Source: F1-60-MAGs149 sp037133755 (lineage in GTDB: Bacteria; Actinomycetota; Thermoleophilia; Gaiellales; F1-60-MAGs149). From it: 64,000 bases of DNA. The stretch lies in assembly GCA_037133755.1 (NCBI GenBank), contig JBAXNN010000002.1, forward strand, positions 186,001 to 250,000. The letters run 5' to 3'. The position numbers and the translations under genes are program-made. The notes below the pieces were generated by a model that made no database searches, was not told the DNA's origin, and saw only the letters and a program-made list of their open reading frames with translations. The stretch's first letter is position 1. Each line of letters begins with the position of its first letter. This document shows positions 32,424 through 40,242 of the stretch, one piece after another.

Positions 32424-33752
32424 GTGTTCTCCGACCGGGCGACGATCTACGTCGCGGCGGGACGCGGTGGCGACGGCGCTGTTGCCTTCCGGCGCGAGAA
32501 GTTCGTGCCACGTGGCGGCCCCTCGGGTGGTGATGGCGGCAACGGCGGCAGCGTCGTGCTCGTCGCCGATGCGTCGCTGCGCGACCTGACGGCCGTGCGA
32601 CACCACCCGCACCTGACGGCCGACGACGGTCACGGGGGCGAGGGATCCAACCGCACGGGTTCCATGGGCGTGGACCTGATCGTGCCTGTCCCCGTCGGCA
32701 CGCAGGTGCTCGACGACGAGGACACGCTGATCGTCGATCTCGCCAAGCCGGGCGCCACAGCGATCATCGCTCACGGCGGCCGTGGAGGGTCGGGGAACCG
32801 GCGCTTCCGCACGGCGGTCCGCCAGGCGCCGCGCACGGCAGAGCTCGGTGGCCTCGGTGAGGAGCTCACGCTCACCCTGCAGCTGAAGCTGCTGGCCGAC
32901 GCTGCTCTGCTCGGCTTTCCCAACATCGGCAAGTCCTCGTTGCTGCGCCGGATCTCCAACGCCAAGCCGAAGGTCGCGGACTACCCGTTCACCACGATCG
33001 AGCCAGTGCTTGGCGTCGTCGACCTTGCGGTCGATCGTCAGATCACCGTGCTTGACGTCCCTGGCCTGCTCGAAGGCGCCGCCGAGGGGCATGGTCTTGG
33101 CCTCGATTTCCTCGCCCATCTCGAGCGGGCGCGGCTTTTGCTGCACGTTGTGGATGCGAGCCTCGAGGTAGAAGAGGCTGCAGCGGGCTTTGTCGCGATC
33201 CATACGGAGCTCGCCAACTACCAGGAAGAACTCGCGCTCCGGCCCCGCATCATCGTCTTTAACCGCATCGACTTGATCCCCGAGGCCGATCGCGCCGAGC
33301 GCATCGGCGCGTTCGCTGATGCCCTCAACGCGTTGGGTGACGTCCCCGCGATGCGTAATGTGCTGCGCGATGAGGAGACCGGCTCGTTCGTGCTGGTCGC
33401 CGTGTCGTGTGCGACGGGCGAGGGTGTGCCCGAGTTGACCAGCACGCTCGCACGCGTGGTGCCGGAGCCCGAGGCGGAACCCGAGGCTGAAGAGCAGCTG
33501 GCGCAGTACCTCGTCTACCGCCCGGGACGAGCAGGCGGCTCGCAGGTGCGTGTGCTGCGCGACGAGACGGGAGTCCGCATCGTTGGTACGCCGATCGAAG
33601 ATGCCATCCAGAAGGCGACCGACGACCACGCACAGCAACTGCTCTGGGAGTACATCGAGGAGCGCCGCCTCACACCCCTGATGGTCAGGGCGGGTGCGAA
33701 GAAGGGCATCATCGTGAAAATCGGCGACCGCGAGGTGCCGTTCCGTGTCTAA
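32424..33752 (+). CDS. obgE: Obg-family GTPase
   Basis: The product has 442 residues. The glycine-rich Obg fold (1-157) is followed by the GTPase domain with G1 GFPNIGKSS (164-172; Ile replaces the usual Ala), switch YPFTTIEP, G3 DVPGLLEGA and G4 NRID instead of NKxD, then an OCT domain (about 360-442). It acts in late 50S assembly and stress control. GTG 32424 is 15 nt after rpmA. The order rplU-rpmA-obgE-nadD-rsfS is conserved widely. Confidence 0.93.
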   Translation: MFSDRATIYVAAGRGGDGAVAFRREKFVPRGGPSGGDGGNGGSVVLVADASLRDLTAVRHHPHLTADDGHGGEGSNRTGSMGVDLIVPVPVGTQVLDDEDTLIVDLAKPGATAIIAHGGRGGSGNRRFRTAVRQAPRTAELGGLGEELTLTLQLKLLADAALLGFPNIGKSSLLRRISNAKPKVADYPFTTIEPVLGVVDLAVDRQITVLDVPGLLEGAAEGHGLGLDFLAHLERARLLLHVVDASLEVEEAAAGFVAIHTELANYQEELALRPRIIVFNRIDLIPEADRAERIGAFADALNALGDVPAMRNVLRDEETGSFVLVAVSCATGEGVPELTSTLARVVPEPEAEPEAEEQLAQYLVYRPGRAGGSQVRVLRDETGVRIVGTPIEDAIQKATDDHAQQLLWEYIEERRLTPLMVRAGAKKGIIVKIGDREVPFRV

Positions 33753-34314
33753 GCGCATTGGCGTACTCGGGTCGATCTGCAACCCTCCGCATCTCGGGCA
33801 CGCGATGCTGGCGCGCTGCGCGGCTGAGCAGCTCGGGCTGGCGCAGGTCCTGCTGATTCCGACGGGCACCCCAGCTCATCGCGATGAGCCGGCCGTCGAT
33901 CCGCGGGCGCGGCTGTGGCTCGCCGAGGCTGCCAGTGCCGACGAGCCGATCCTCGAGGCCTCCGCCATCGAAGTCGATCGCCCCGGACCGTCCTTCATGG
34001 TGGAGACGCTCTCGCTGCTGGCGCTACAGGTGGGCGCGGCCGAGCTGGTGCTGCTGCTCGGTGCGGACCAGTACGCGGCGCTGGATACGTGGCACGACCC
34101 AGCGGGCATCCGTCAGTTGGCAGCGATCGCCGTGGCACCACGCGCTGGCTCCGTGCTCGATCTCGATCCCGGTGTCGAGGAGATCTCAATGGACGTCGTC
34201 GACGTCTCCAGCACCGAAATCCGTCGGCGGGTGGCCGCTGGCGACCCGATTGACGGGCTCGTCTCGCCTCGCGTGGCAGCGCTGATTGCGGACCTTGGCC
34301 TCTACCGTGTGTGA
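33745..34314 (+). CDS. nadD: Nicotinate-mononucleotide adenylyltransferase
   Basis: The product has 189 residues. The nucleotidyltransferase HxGH motif is intact in NPPHLGHAMLA (13-23) and the C-terminal motif is VSSTEIRRRVAAGDPI (ISSTxIR type). The preceding loop, normally GGTFDP, reads GSICNP, which is unusual. The enzyme makes deamido-NAD from nicotinate mononucleotide and ATP. GTG 33745 overlaps obgE by 8 nt and has GAGG upstream. Confidence 0.88.
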   Translation: MSKRIGVLGSICNPPHLGHAMLARCAAEQLGLAQVLLIPTGTPAHRDEPAVDPRARLWLAEAASADEPILEASAIEVDRPGPSFMVETLSLLALQVGAAELVLLLGADQYAALDTWHDPAGIRQLAAIAVAPRAGSVLDLDPGVEEISMDVVDVSSTEIRRRVAAGDPIDGLVSPRVAALIADLGLYRV

Positions 34315-34344
34315 ACGAACGGTTGCGAGGAACGCCGCGGGTGA

Positions 34345-34356
34345 TACCCTTATGGC
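34345..34356 (+). promoter_or_regulatory. Leaderless promoter (-10 TACCCT) upstream of rsfS
   Basis: TACCCT (34345-34350) plus six bases leads to GTG 34357, which opens an 8-codon mini-ORF rather than rsfS itself. Confidence 0.5.
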
Positions 34357-34383
34357 GTGACCTGCGTTGAGGACATCCGCTGA
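34357..34383 (+). CDS. Eight-codon leaderless mini-ORF preceding rsfS
   Basis: GTG 34357 is at the predicted transcription start. The frame reads MTCVEDIR and ends with TGA 34381-34383, overlapping a CTG codon in the rsfS frame as CTGA. A GAGGA Shine-Dalgarno for that CTG lies inside the mini-ORF. It would couple leaderless initiation to rsfS by reinitiation. Confidence 0.4.
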   Translation: MTCVEDIR

Positions 34384-34733
34384 GCGATAGCGCGCAGCTC
34401 GCCGAGTTGGCCGCCGAGTACGGCGCCGAGAAGCTCGCGACCGACATCGTCCTACTCGACATGCGCGGCGTCGTTGACTACACCGACTTCTTTGTGGTGA
34501 TGAGCGGCCGCAACACGCGTCAGGTGCAGGCGATCGCCGAGGAGGTCTCCTTCAAACTCAAGCAGGAGCATCGCCTCATTCCCGTCCGCACCGAGGGGAT
34601 GAAGGAGGGGCAGTGGGTGCTCATCGACTTCGTCGACATCGTTGTCCACGTCTTCGATCCCGAGGCCCGCGAGCTCTATCGACTCGACGAGCTGTGGGGG
34701 CAGGTCCCGCACAGCGAGGTCGCAAAGGCGTAG
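34380..34733 (+). CDS. rsfS: Ribosomal silencing factor RsfS
   Basis: The product has 117 residues from CTG 34380. The family core is ATDIVLLDMRGVVDYTDFFVVMSGRNTRQVQAIAEEV and the C-terminal WVLIDFVDIVVHVFDPEARELYRLDELWG. It binds L14 and blocks subunit joining in slow growth. CTG is preferred because GAGGA lies 6 nt upstream and the codon overlaps the stop of the leaderless mini-ORF; the first conventional start is TTG 34407, which has no ribosome site. The tRNA-Ala gene follows after 41 nt. Confidence 0.9.
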   Translation: MSDSAQLAELAAEYGAEKLATDIVLLDMRGVVDYTDFFVVMSGRNTRQVQAIAEEVSFKLKQEHRLIPVRTEGMKEGQWVLIDFVDIVVHVFDPEARELYRLDELWGQVPHSEVAKA

Positions 34734-34758
34734 CGGCGGCACGATCGCAGGACGTTGC

Positions 34759-34764
34759 TATCCT
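34759..34764 (+). promoter_or_regulatory. -10 box (TATCCT) of tRNA-Ala
   Basis: TATCCT lies 10 nt before the tRNA, at the normal distance for a start a few bases upstream of the mature 5' end. No good -35 was seen. Confidence 0.4.
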
Positions 34765-34774
34765 GCGGCTTCCC

Positions 34775-34847
34775 GGGGCCATAGCTCAGCTGGGAGAGCG
34801 TCTGGCTGGCAGCCAGAAGGTCAGCGGTTCGATCCCGCTTGGCTCCA
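34775..34847 (+). tRNA. tRNA-Ala (anticodon GGC)
   Basis: The gene is 73 nt with a full cloverleaf. The acceptor stem pairs GGGGCCA with TGGCTCC and includes the G3-U70 pair that marks alanine tRNAs. The anticodon arm TCTGG-CTGGCAG-CCAGA has anticodon GGC, and the T-arm contains GGTTCGATCC. Discriminator A is 34847; CCA is not encoded. Confidence 0.97.
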
Positions 34848-34856
34848 CTTTCGAGA

Positions 34857-35174
34857 CTAGGTGTACCGCTCGGAGCGGTGCACCTCGACGTCAGCGATCC
34901 ACGCCACGATGGCGTAGTGCGTGAAGTAGTCGTCCGCGAGTCGCTGCATGATCTGCGCTGCGGTCTCGTTCGAGACCAGTGCCTCGATGCGCACATTGCC
35001 GCCGTCGAGGTCGCCGACGCGGCGATTGCGCGAGCCTTCGCCCCGAGCTGCGGTAACGGTCCAACCGCTCGCGCCACAGGCGCGGAGCTCGCGCTCGACG
35101 CGCGGTTCGAGGATCGACTCGGCCACGATCGTGAGCAGCGCCACGCGGCCATGGGTCGGAGGAGTGCTGCTCAT
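34857..35174 (-). CDS. SbtB-like PII signalling protein
   Basis: The product has 105 residues. The PII-like ferredoxin fold shows VALLTIVAESILEPRVERELRACGASGWTV and the T-loop region AARGEGSRNRR followed by NVRIEALVSNETAAQI, which resembles cyanobacterial SbtB rather than GlnB/GlnK (no uridylylation Tyr51 region). SbtB senses adenine nucleotides, including cAMP and AMP, and gates SbtA. Its ATG overlaps the sbtA stop as ATGA, the expected gene pair. The C-terminal Cys hairpin found in some cyanobacterial SbtB proteins is absent. Confidence 0.8.
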   Translation of the reverse strand: MSSTPPTHGRVALLTIVAESILEPRVERELRACGASGWTVTAARGEGSRNRRVGDLDGGNVRIEALVSNETAAQIMQRLADDYFTHYAIVAWIADVEVHRSERYT

Positions 35175-36136
35175 CCGTTGATCACCTGCGCAATTTCGAG
35201 GTAGAGCGGAATGCCGATAATGAGGTTGAACGGAAACGTGATGCCCAGACTGGCCGTGAGGTAGTACCCCGGGTTGGCCTCGGGGAGCGCGAGACGCACT
35301 GCGGCGGGTGCCGCGATGTACGACGCACTGGCACTGAGGACGGCGAGGATCGTCGCTCCGCCAACCGAAAGTCCGGCGAGCGACCCTGCGGTCGCCCCAA
35401 GCGTGCCGGTCAGGATCGGGAAGAGCAGCGCGAACAGCGGTAGACCGATTCCTGCCTGCCGGAGGTCAGGCAGGCGGCGGCCTGCCAGTGTGCCCAGCTC
35501 GACGAGGAACAGGGTGAGGATGCCGACGAACAGCGCGCCGAAGAAGGGCTCGATGCGCTCGTACCCCGAGGCTCCCGTGAGTACACCCAGCACGAGTCCG
35601 CCGACCAGCAGCAGGATGGATTTGCCGACGAGGATCTCGTGCAGCGATGCGCGCCAGGAGAGCGTCCGGTTGGCCGCGCGCCCGGCGAGGAGGAGGCCGA
35701 CCACGATGCCCGGAATCTCCATCACGGCGAGCAGTGTGGTGGCGAAGCCCTCGACGGCGATGGAGGACGCCTCGAGGAACACCAGGGCAGCGGTGAAGGT
35801 GACGAGTGACGTCGAGCCGTAGTGCGCTGCGATCGCACCGCGATCCAGCCCGCTCAGGGGGGTTGCGCGGCGAAGGATGAGATACGCCAGCACCGGAATG
35901 AGTAGTCCGAGTCCGATCGCGGCGATGACCGGCAGGACCACATCCCCGATGTTGGACGCCCGCAGTGCGACACCGCCCTTGATGCCGATCGCGAGCAGGA
36001 GGTACATCGACAGCCCTTGGTAGACGGCGTCGGGCAGGCGCAGATCACCACCGATCAGGACGGCTACGAGGCCCAGCGCGAAGCCGAGAACCGGTGGCGA
36101 GAGGAGGTTGTCGAGTGCGAGACTGAGAATTTCCAT
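35171..36136 (-). CDS. sbtA: Sodium-dependent bicarbonate transporter, SbtA family
   Basis: The product has 321 residues, nearly all in about 10 hydrophobic helices, with LLSPPVLGFALGLVAVLIGGDLRLPDAVYQGLSMYLLLAIGIKGG at the N-terminus, the hallmark of the SbtA (PF05982) family, and SASYIAAPAAVRLALPEANPGYYL near the end. It imports bicarbonate with sodium. Coupling to an SbtB-like gene supports the call. A near-leaderless promoter lies just upstream. It is compact compared with cyanobacterial SbtA (about 370 residues). Confidence 0.85.
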   Translation of the reverse strand: MEILSLALDNLLSPPVLGFALGLVAVLIGGDLRLPDAVYQGLSMYLLLAIGIKGGVALRASNIGDVVLPVIAAIGLGLLIPVLAYLILRRATPLSGLDRGAIAAHYGSTSLVTFTAALVFLEASSIAVEGFATTLLAVMEIPGIVVGLLLAGRAANRTLSWRASLHEILVGKSILLLVGGLVLGVLTGASGYERIEPFFGALFVGILTLFLVELGTLAGRRLPDLRQAGIGLPLFALLFPILTGTLGATAGSLAGLSVGGATILAVLSASASYIAAPAAVRLALPEANPGYYLTASLGITFPFNLIIGIPLYLEIAQVING

Positions 36137-36139
36137 TCG

Positions 36140-36175
36140 ACAATCAAGGCTACCCTAAACCTCCGATGCCGTCAA
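36140..36175 (-). promoter_or_regulatory. Promoter of the sbtA-sbtB operon
   Basis: On the minus strand TTGACG (36175-36170), a 17-nt spacer and TAGCCT (36152-36147) put transcription about 4 nt before ATG 36136. It is the best sigma-70-like promoter in the window. The -10 area TTAGGGTAGCCT also matches 11 of 12 bases of the left half of a DtxR/IdeR iron box, while the right half does not. Confidence 0.6.
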
Positions 36176-36194
36176 AACTGCGCCCAAGAAACGC

Positions 36195-37610
36195 TCAGCT
36201 GCGCGGGCGCCGCGGGCGTCTGCGGCGGGGCTGCACGCGGCGCTTGGGCTGCTTGGGTACCCGCGGTGCTGCGCCACCGGGCGCGGGCGCTGGTGCAGCC
36301 GGCGGAGTGGGTGTCACGGCCCCAGGGCTGGCCGGGCGTGCAAGATCCGCAGCAGGGTCCGGGGTCGTCACGCGTGCCGGCGCACTCCCCAGCAGCGTCT
36401 CGCCGACGTAGCCCGTTGCCGTGGTGCCCGGCGGGATGACGAAGATCGCCGATGCCGTGTGCGTGATGTACTCGTTGAGTGCGTCATTGGCGGCGAGGCG
36501 TGTCTGCATGGTGATGAACTGCCGGCGTGGGTCGCGCTGGTACGCCACGAAGGCCAGGCCGGCGTCGAACGTCCCGTCGCCTGCGAGTCCGTCGTGGAAC
36601 GAATAACCGCGGCGCAGGATGCGCTCGTTCTCGCTGTCCGCGCCAGTGCGGGGGTTGGCAACGCGGATGTGCGCCGTGAGGGGCGTCTGGGCGTTGTTCA
36701 CGGGGTCGGTCTCCCGCAGGCCGCCGAACGGCGCGCCAGTCACGCGACGGCGTCCGAAGACCTCTTCCTGCTCCGACAGGACGCTCTCGTCCCATTCGCG
36801 CAGGTTGGTGAGCACACGGCGATAGACCTGGTACGTCCCGCCGGCCAGCCAGGCTGGGCCGTCCGAGGGGTCGACCCAGACGTTGCGGGCCATGCGCGCG
36901 GCGTCGGTGGCGTCGAGGTTGGCGGTGCCGTCCTTGAAGCCCAGCAGGTTGCGACCCGAACCGTCGGCCGGATTGGTCGGAGGCTCGTTGAAGCCCGACT
37001 GCGTCCACCGCACGGTGGCGCGACCGGTCGCGAGGCGCGCCAACGTGCGGAGCGCGTGCTCGGCGACGAGGCGCGTCTCGGAGCAGCACTGTACGGATAG
37101 GTCGCCGTTGGAGCGAGCGGCGTCGAGTGCGTCGCCTGCGAACGCGGGGAGATCGACGAGGGCCGCCGGTCGCTGCGAGGCCAGCCCGAAGCGCCCGTCG
37201 AAGAGCGACGGACCGAAGCCGATCGTGATTGTCAGCCGATCGGCACGCTGACTGAGAGCCTCGCCCGTGTCGGCCGGGGCCTTGTCGGGATCACCGGCAT
37301 CCGGCAGGGGCAGTCCCTTTGTGAGCATGTTGATCGCGCCCTGCCAGTTCTGGAGCAGATCAACCAGCTGCTGGCGTGTCGTGCCCGGGACGAGATCGAA
37401 CGCAGCGAGCTGGAGGTGCTCGGGCGCGCTCGTCGTGATGCCCGCTTGGTGGATCCCGAAGGGATCGACCGTGGCGTGCGGATCGCAGGCGGGATTAACG
37501 GCGGCGTTGGCCTTCTCGATCAGGCCGACGGGTTGTACGAGCAGCGCGGCCGCGCCGACGGTAAAGGCGGACGCGATCAGGCTGCGACGGGTGGTGTGCG
37601 GGATGTCCAT
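36195..37610 (-). CDS. Dye-decolorizing (DyP-type) haem peroxidase, Tat-exported
   Basis: The product has 471 residues. A twin-arginine signal (TRRSLIASAFTVGAAALLV, 7-25) implies export of the folded haem protein. The catalytic GXXDG motif is GFKDGT, the proximal His is in LTAHIRVANP, and RRGYSF supplies the conserved Arg. The family oxidises dyes and phenolics with peroxide; EfeB-like members take part in iron uptake. The last 55 residues are an Ala/Pro stretch and a very basic tail (RRVQPRRRRPRRPRS) not usual for the family. No encapsulin gene is nearby. It lies upstream of sbtA on the same strand but that gene has its own promoter. Confidence 0.88.
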   Translation of the reverse strand: MDIPHTTRRSLIASAFTVGAAALLVQPVGLIEKANAAVNPACDPHATVDPFGIHQAGITTSAPEHLQLAAFDLVPGTTRQQLVDLLQNWQGAINMLTKGLPLPDAGDPDKAPADTGEALSQRADRLTITIGFGPSLFDGRFGLASQRPAALVDLPAFAGDALDAARSNGDLSVQCCSETRLVAEHALRTLARLATGRATVRWTQSGFNEPPTNPADGSGRNLLGFKDGTANLDATDAARMARNVWVDPSDGPAWLAGGTYQVYRRVLTNLREWDESVLSEQEEVFGRRRVTGAPFGGLRETDPVNNAQTPLTAHIRVANPRTGADSENERILRRGYSFHDGLAGDGTFDAGLAFVAYQRDPRRQFITMQTRLAANDALNEYITHTASAIFVIPPGTTATGYVGETLLGSAPARVTTPDPAADLARPASPGAVTPTPPAAPAPAPGGAAPRVPKQPKRRVQPRRRRPRRPRS

Positions 37611-37674
37611 GGACGACTCCAGGTGGATTGACTACTCCGGAGACGGGCAGGCACCCGAAATCTCACGATGGCTC

Positions 37675-37691
37675 CCTGAGGGTTTCTCAGG
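37675..37691 (-). terminator. Hairpin after the ABC transporter operon
   Basis: On the minus strand CCTGAG-AAACC-CTCAGG forms a 6-bp stem 10 nt after the stop of the last permease gene. No strong T-run follows. It is the only candidate terminator in this 90-nt gap. Confidence 0.35.
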
Positions 37692-37700
37692 AACGACGCG

Positions 37701-38414
37701 CTACGGCAGATCCATACGCCCGAGCCGCCATGCGCCGAGGAACACGGCGAGAAGCGTGACGATGATCAGTGCGATAGCGCCGGTCGTTGCGTCGAGCGTG
37801 GGGTGCAGGTCGCTGGAGAGCCCATAGATGCCGCCATCCGTGATTGCGCGACCCCACGCCGTCATGCTGAAGCGCTCCGCCGACGGAGCAACGGTGGCGA
37901 TCGCACCCTCCCAGACGAGGATGTAGATGATGCCCGCCACGAGCGCGCGCTTGAGCAGGAGTCCGACGGTCACGAACACCGCGGCGTAGACCGTCGCCAC
38001 CAGCAACGTGCCCAGCACGCCACGCAGGATGTTGGTGACGCCGATGCCGAGGTGATCACCGAGCACGGCGATCGTGATCAGCGCGGGGAGCAGCAGGATT
38101 GCCGCGCAGATCGCCGCTGCAACCGTCTTCTCGGCCACGATGCGCAGTCGGGAGATGCGGGCGGTGGCGAGGTAGACGATCGTGCCGGACTCGCGCTCGT
38201 CGCCGATCGCGGTGACCGCGAGGACGAGTGCGACGAGTGGGGCGACGGTGGTAACCAGCAGGCGGCCGACGATGATCGCCTGTCCGTCGGGCGAGACATC
38301 GCCGTTGACGATCGCGATGCCGGCGAACAGCGGGACGCTCAGCACGGGCAGGAGCAGCGCGAGGGAGCGGCGACGGAACAGCAGTGCGCGGATGGTCAGA
38401 CGCGTGACGGTCAT
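37701..38414 (-). CDS. ABC-2 type transporter permease (second module)
   Basis: The product has 237 residues with six predicted membrane helices. The segment IGDERESGTIVYLATARISRLRIVAEKTVAA is the NosY/ABC-2 signature in which the cytoplasmic loop contacts the ATPase. It overlaps the ATPase gene upstream as ATGA. The substrate is unknown. Confidence 0.8.
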   Translation of the reverse strand: MTVTRLTIRALLFRRRSLALLLPVLSVPLFAGIAIVNGDVSPDGQAIIVGRLLVTTVAPLVALVLAVTAIGDERESGTIVYLATARISRLRIVAEKTVAAAICAAILLLPALITIAVLGDHLGIGVTNILRGVLGTLLVATVYAAVFVTVGLLLKRALVAGIIYILVWEGAIATVAPSAERFSMTAWGRAITDGGIYGLSSDLHPTLDATTGAIALIIVTLLAVFLGAWRLGRMDLP

Positions 38415-39343
38415 CGCCGGACACCCCGTGCGCGTTGCGTGAGATAGCCATAGACGCTCTCGAGGTCCTCGTCCGTGGGTTCGATGGCCCCGATGCGGAC
38501 GTTGCCATCGCGCGCCAACGCCGGCAGGGCGAGTGCGAGACGGCCAGGATCGCGCGTCTCGACGACGAGCGCGTCGTCGTCGATCTCGACCTGTTCCACG
38601 CCGTCGACGGCGGCCACGGCGGCCGCGAGCGGACGGGCGGGGGTGGCCGTGATGCGCACACGGCGGGGGCGTTCTTCCATCAGCTCCCGCAGCGCGTGCG
38701 GCGCGCCCTCAGCAACGAGTCGCCCGTTGACGAGCACGAGCACGTTGTCGGCCACGCGTTCGACCTCGCCGAGGACGTGGCTGGAGAACAACGTCGCGAT
38801 GCCCTCCGTGCCCAGACGACGGAGCAGCGCGATGACGGTCTCGCGTTGCTGTGGGTCAAGGCCGTTGAGCGGCTCATCGAGGATCAGCACCTGCGGGCGG
38901 TGAACGAGCGCCTGCGCGATCTTGACGCGCTGGCGCATGCCCTGCGAGAAGCCCTTCACGTCGCGCTCGGCGACGTCGGTGAGGTCGACGGCGGTGAGGG
39001 CGTCCATCGCCGCGGTCTTGACGTTGGGGACGCTACGCAGTCGGGCACACGCCTCGACCAGGCCACGCGCGGTGAGGCCCGGCCAGAGACCGTCGCCATC
39101 GGGGACGAGGCCGATCGCCGCGCGGGCATCGCCGCTTCTCCGGGGATCGAGTCCGAGCACGCGCACGTGGCCCTCGTCGGGCCGGGCGAGGCCGGTGGCG
39201 AGACGAATCGCGGTCGATTTGCCGGCGCCGTTGTGGCCCAGCAGTCCCGTCACGCCCGGCTCGATGGCGAACGAGATGTCACCCACGGCCACGGTGTCGC
39301 GGAACCACTTGGAGACACGGTCGAACTCGAGGAGCGGCGTCAT
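38411..39343 (-). CDS. ABC-2 type transporter ATPase (second module)
   Basis: The product has 310 residues. Walker A is GHNGAGKST, the signature is FSQGMRQRVKIAQAL, Walker B is VLILDEPLNGLDP and the switch His lies in LFSSHVLGE. The C-terminal 80 residues form the regulatory extension common to CcmA/NatA-type exporters. It pairs with the permeases on either side, joined by 4-nt overlaps. Confidence 0.88.
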   Translation of the reverse strand: MTPLLEFDRVSKWFRDTVAVGDISFAIEPGVTGLLGHNGAGKSTAIRLATGLARPDEGHVRVLGLDPRRSGDARAAIGLVPDGDGLWPGLTARGLVEACARLRSVPNVKTAAMDALTAVDLTDVAERDVKGFSQGMRQRVKIAQALVHRPQVLILDEPLNGLDPQQRETVIALLRRLGTEGIATLFSSHVLGEVERVADNVLVLVNGRLVAEGAPHALRELMEERPRRVRITATPARPLAAAVAAVDGVEQVEIDDDALVVETRDPGRLALALPALARDGNVRIGAIEPTDEDLESVYGYLTQRARGVRR

Positions 39344-40242
39344 GCGTCGCTCCGGCGGTACCGCAGCGCAAGGATCCCCACGCAGACGAGCACGATGATG
39401 GCGTTCGAGAGGATCAGCAGCGCCGTGTCAGGCGTGTCGAAGCGCTGAAGCGGGCCATCCTTGACGACCGAGGCGGGTGCCTCGCCGATGATCTTCTGCG
39501 CGAGCCAGACGGGCTGGAACTGGAGGTTGACCAGTCGCGAGTTCGGACCGAGGTTCAGCACGTCGCGCAGGACCCCGCCGATCAGGCCGGAGACGATCAG
39601 CATCAGCACGAACCCGACCGTGGCGAAGGCACGACGGCTGGTCAGTGACGCCACGGCCAGCCCCATCAGCGTGTAGACCAGCGAGATCAGGACACCGCCG
39701 ATCAGGATCGCGGGCAGCTCTCGCAGGTGGTCGTTGATGTAGCCGAAGGGGTCGTCGGAGAAGAAGACGTTGCCGACGTAGAGAAACAGCAGCGGGAGCG
39801 TGGTGACGGCGAGCAGTGGTACGGCCGACGCGAGGACCTTGCCCACCACGTACTCGCGGGGGCTCATGGCGGTCGACAGGTACAGGTCGAGGACACGGCT
39901 GCGACGGTCGGGACACAAGGTCTCGGGAATCACGATCGCGGCATACGCCAGGATCGCGAAGGCGATCAGCTGGTAATACGTCGCGAACGGGACGATGTCG
40001 CCCGGCAGCTTCTGCGAGATCTGTGCTCCGAGAATCGCCTTGATGCCGAGCACCGTGATGGCGGGACCAAAGGCGATCAGCGCGAGGCCGACGGGCACGA
40101 TCTTCGCCGTCCAGGGGCGGCGTGCTCCGAGCGCGCGCAGGGCGCTCCAACGCGCCATCGAGCCGACGGCGCGACGCGTACTGCCTTCGATCTCGCCGTC
40201 GTACGGGCGGTAGCGAACGTCGTGAATGCGAGCCTCGCTCAC
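39340..40242 (-). CDS. ABC-2 type transporter permease (first module)
   Basis: The product has 300 residues with six helices and a longer N-terminal cytoplasmic part (RIHDVRYRPYDGEIEGSTRR). The loop PDRRSRVLDLYLSTAMSPREYVVGKVLAS corresponds to the ABC-2 coupling segment. GTG 40242 overlaps the upstream ATPase stop. It is larger than the second permease (237 residues), so the modules are not recent duplicates. Confidence 0.82.
   Translation of the reverse strand: MSEARIHDVRYRPYDGEIEGSTRRAVGSMARWSALRALGARRPWTAKIVPVGLALIAFGPAITVLGIKAILGAQISQKLPGDIVPFATYYQLIAFAILAYAAIVIPETLCPDRRSRVLDLYLSTAMSPREYVVGKVLASAVPLLAVTTLPLLFLYVGNVFFSDDPFGYINDHLRELPAILIGGVLISLVYTLMGLAVASLTSRRAFATVGFVLMLIVSGLIGGVLRDVLNLGPNSRLVNLQFQPVWLAQKIIGEAPASVVKDGPLQRFDTPDTALLILSNAIIVLVCVGILALRYRRSDA

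Noticed and set aside
32920..32950. Obg G1 and G4 variants (NIGKSS, NRID) as a sign of inactivity
   Set aside because: The GKS lysine/serine, the switch and the DxxG motif are intact, so normal GTPase function is likely; the changes are conservative.
37556..37610. Encapsulin cargo system around the DyP peroxidase
   Set aside because: The peroxidase has a Tat signal and a basic Pro/Arg tail rather than a cargo-loading peptide, and no encapsulin gene is near.
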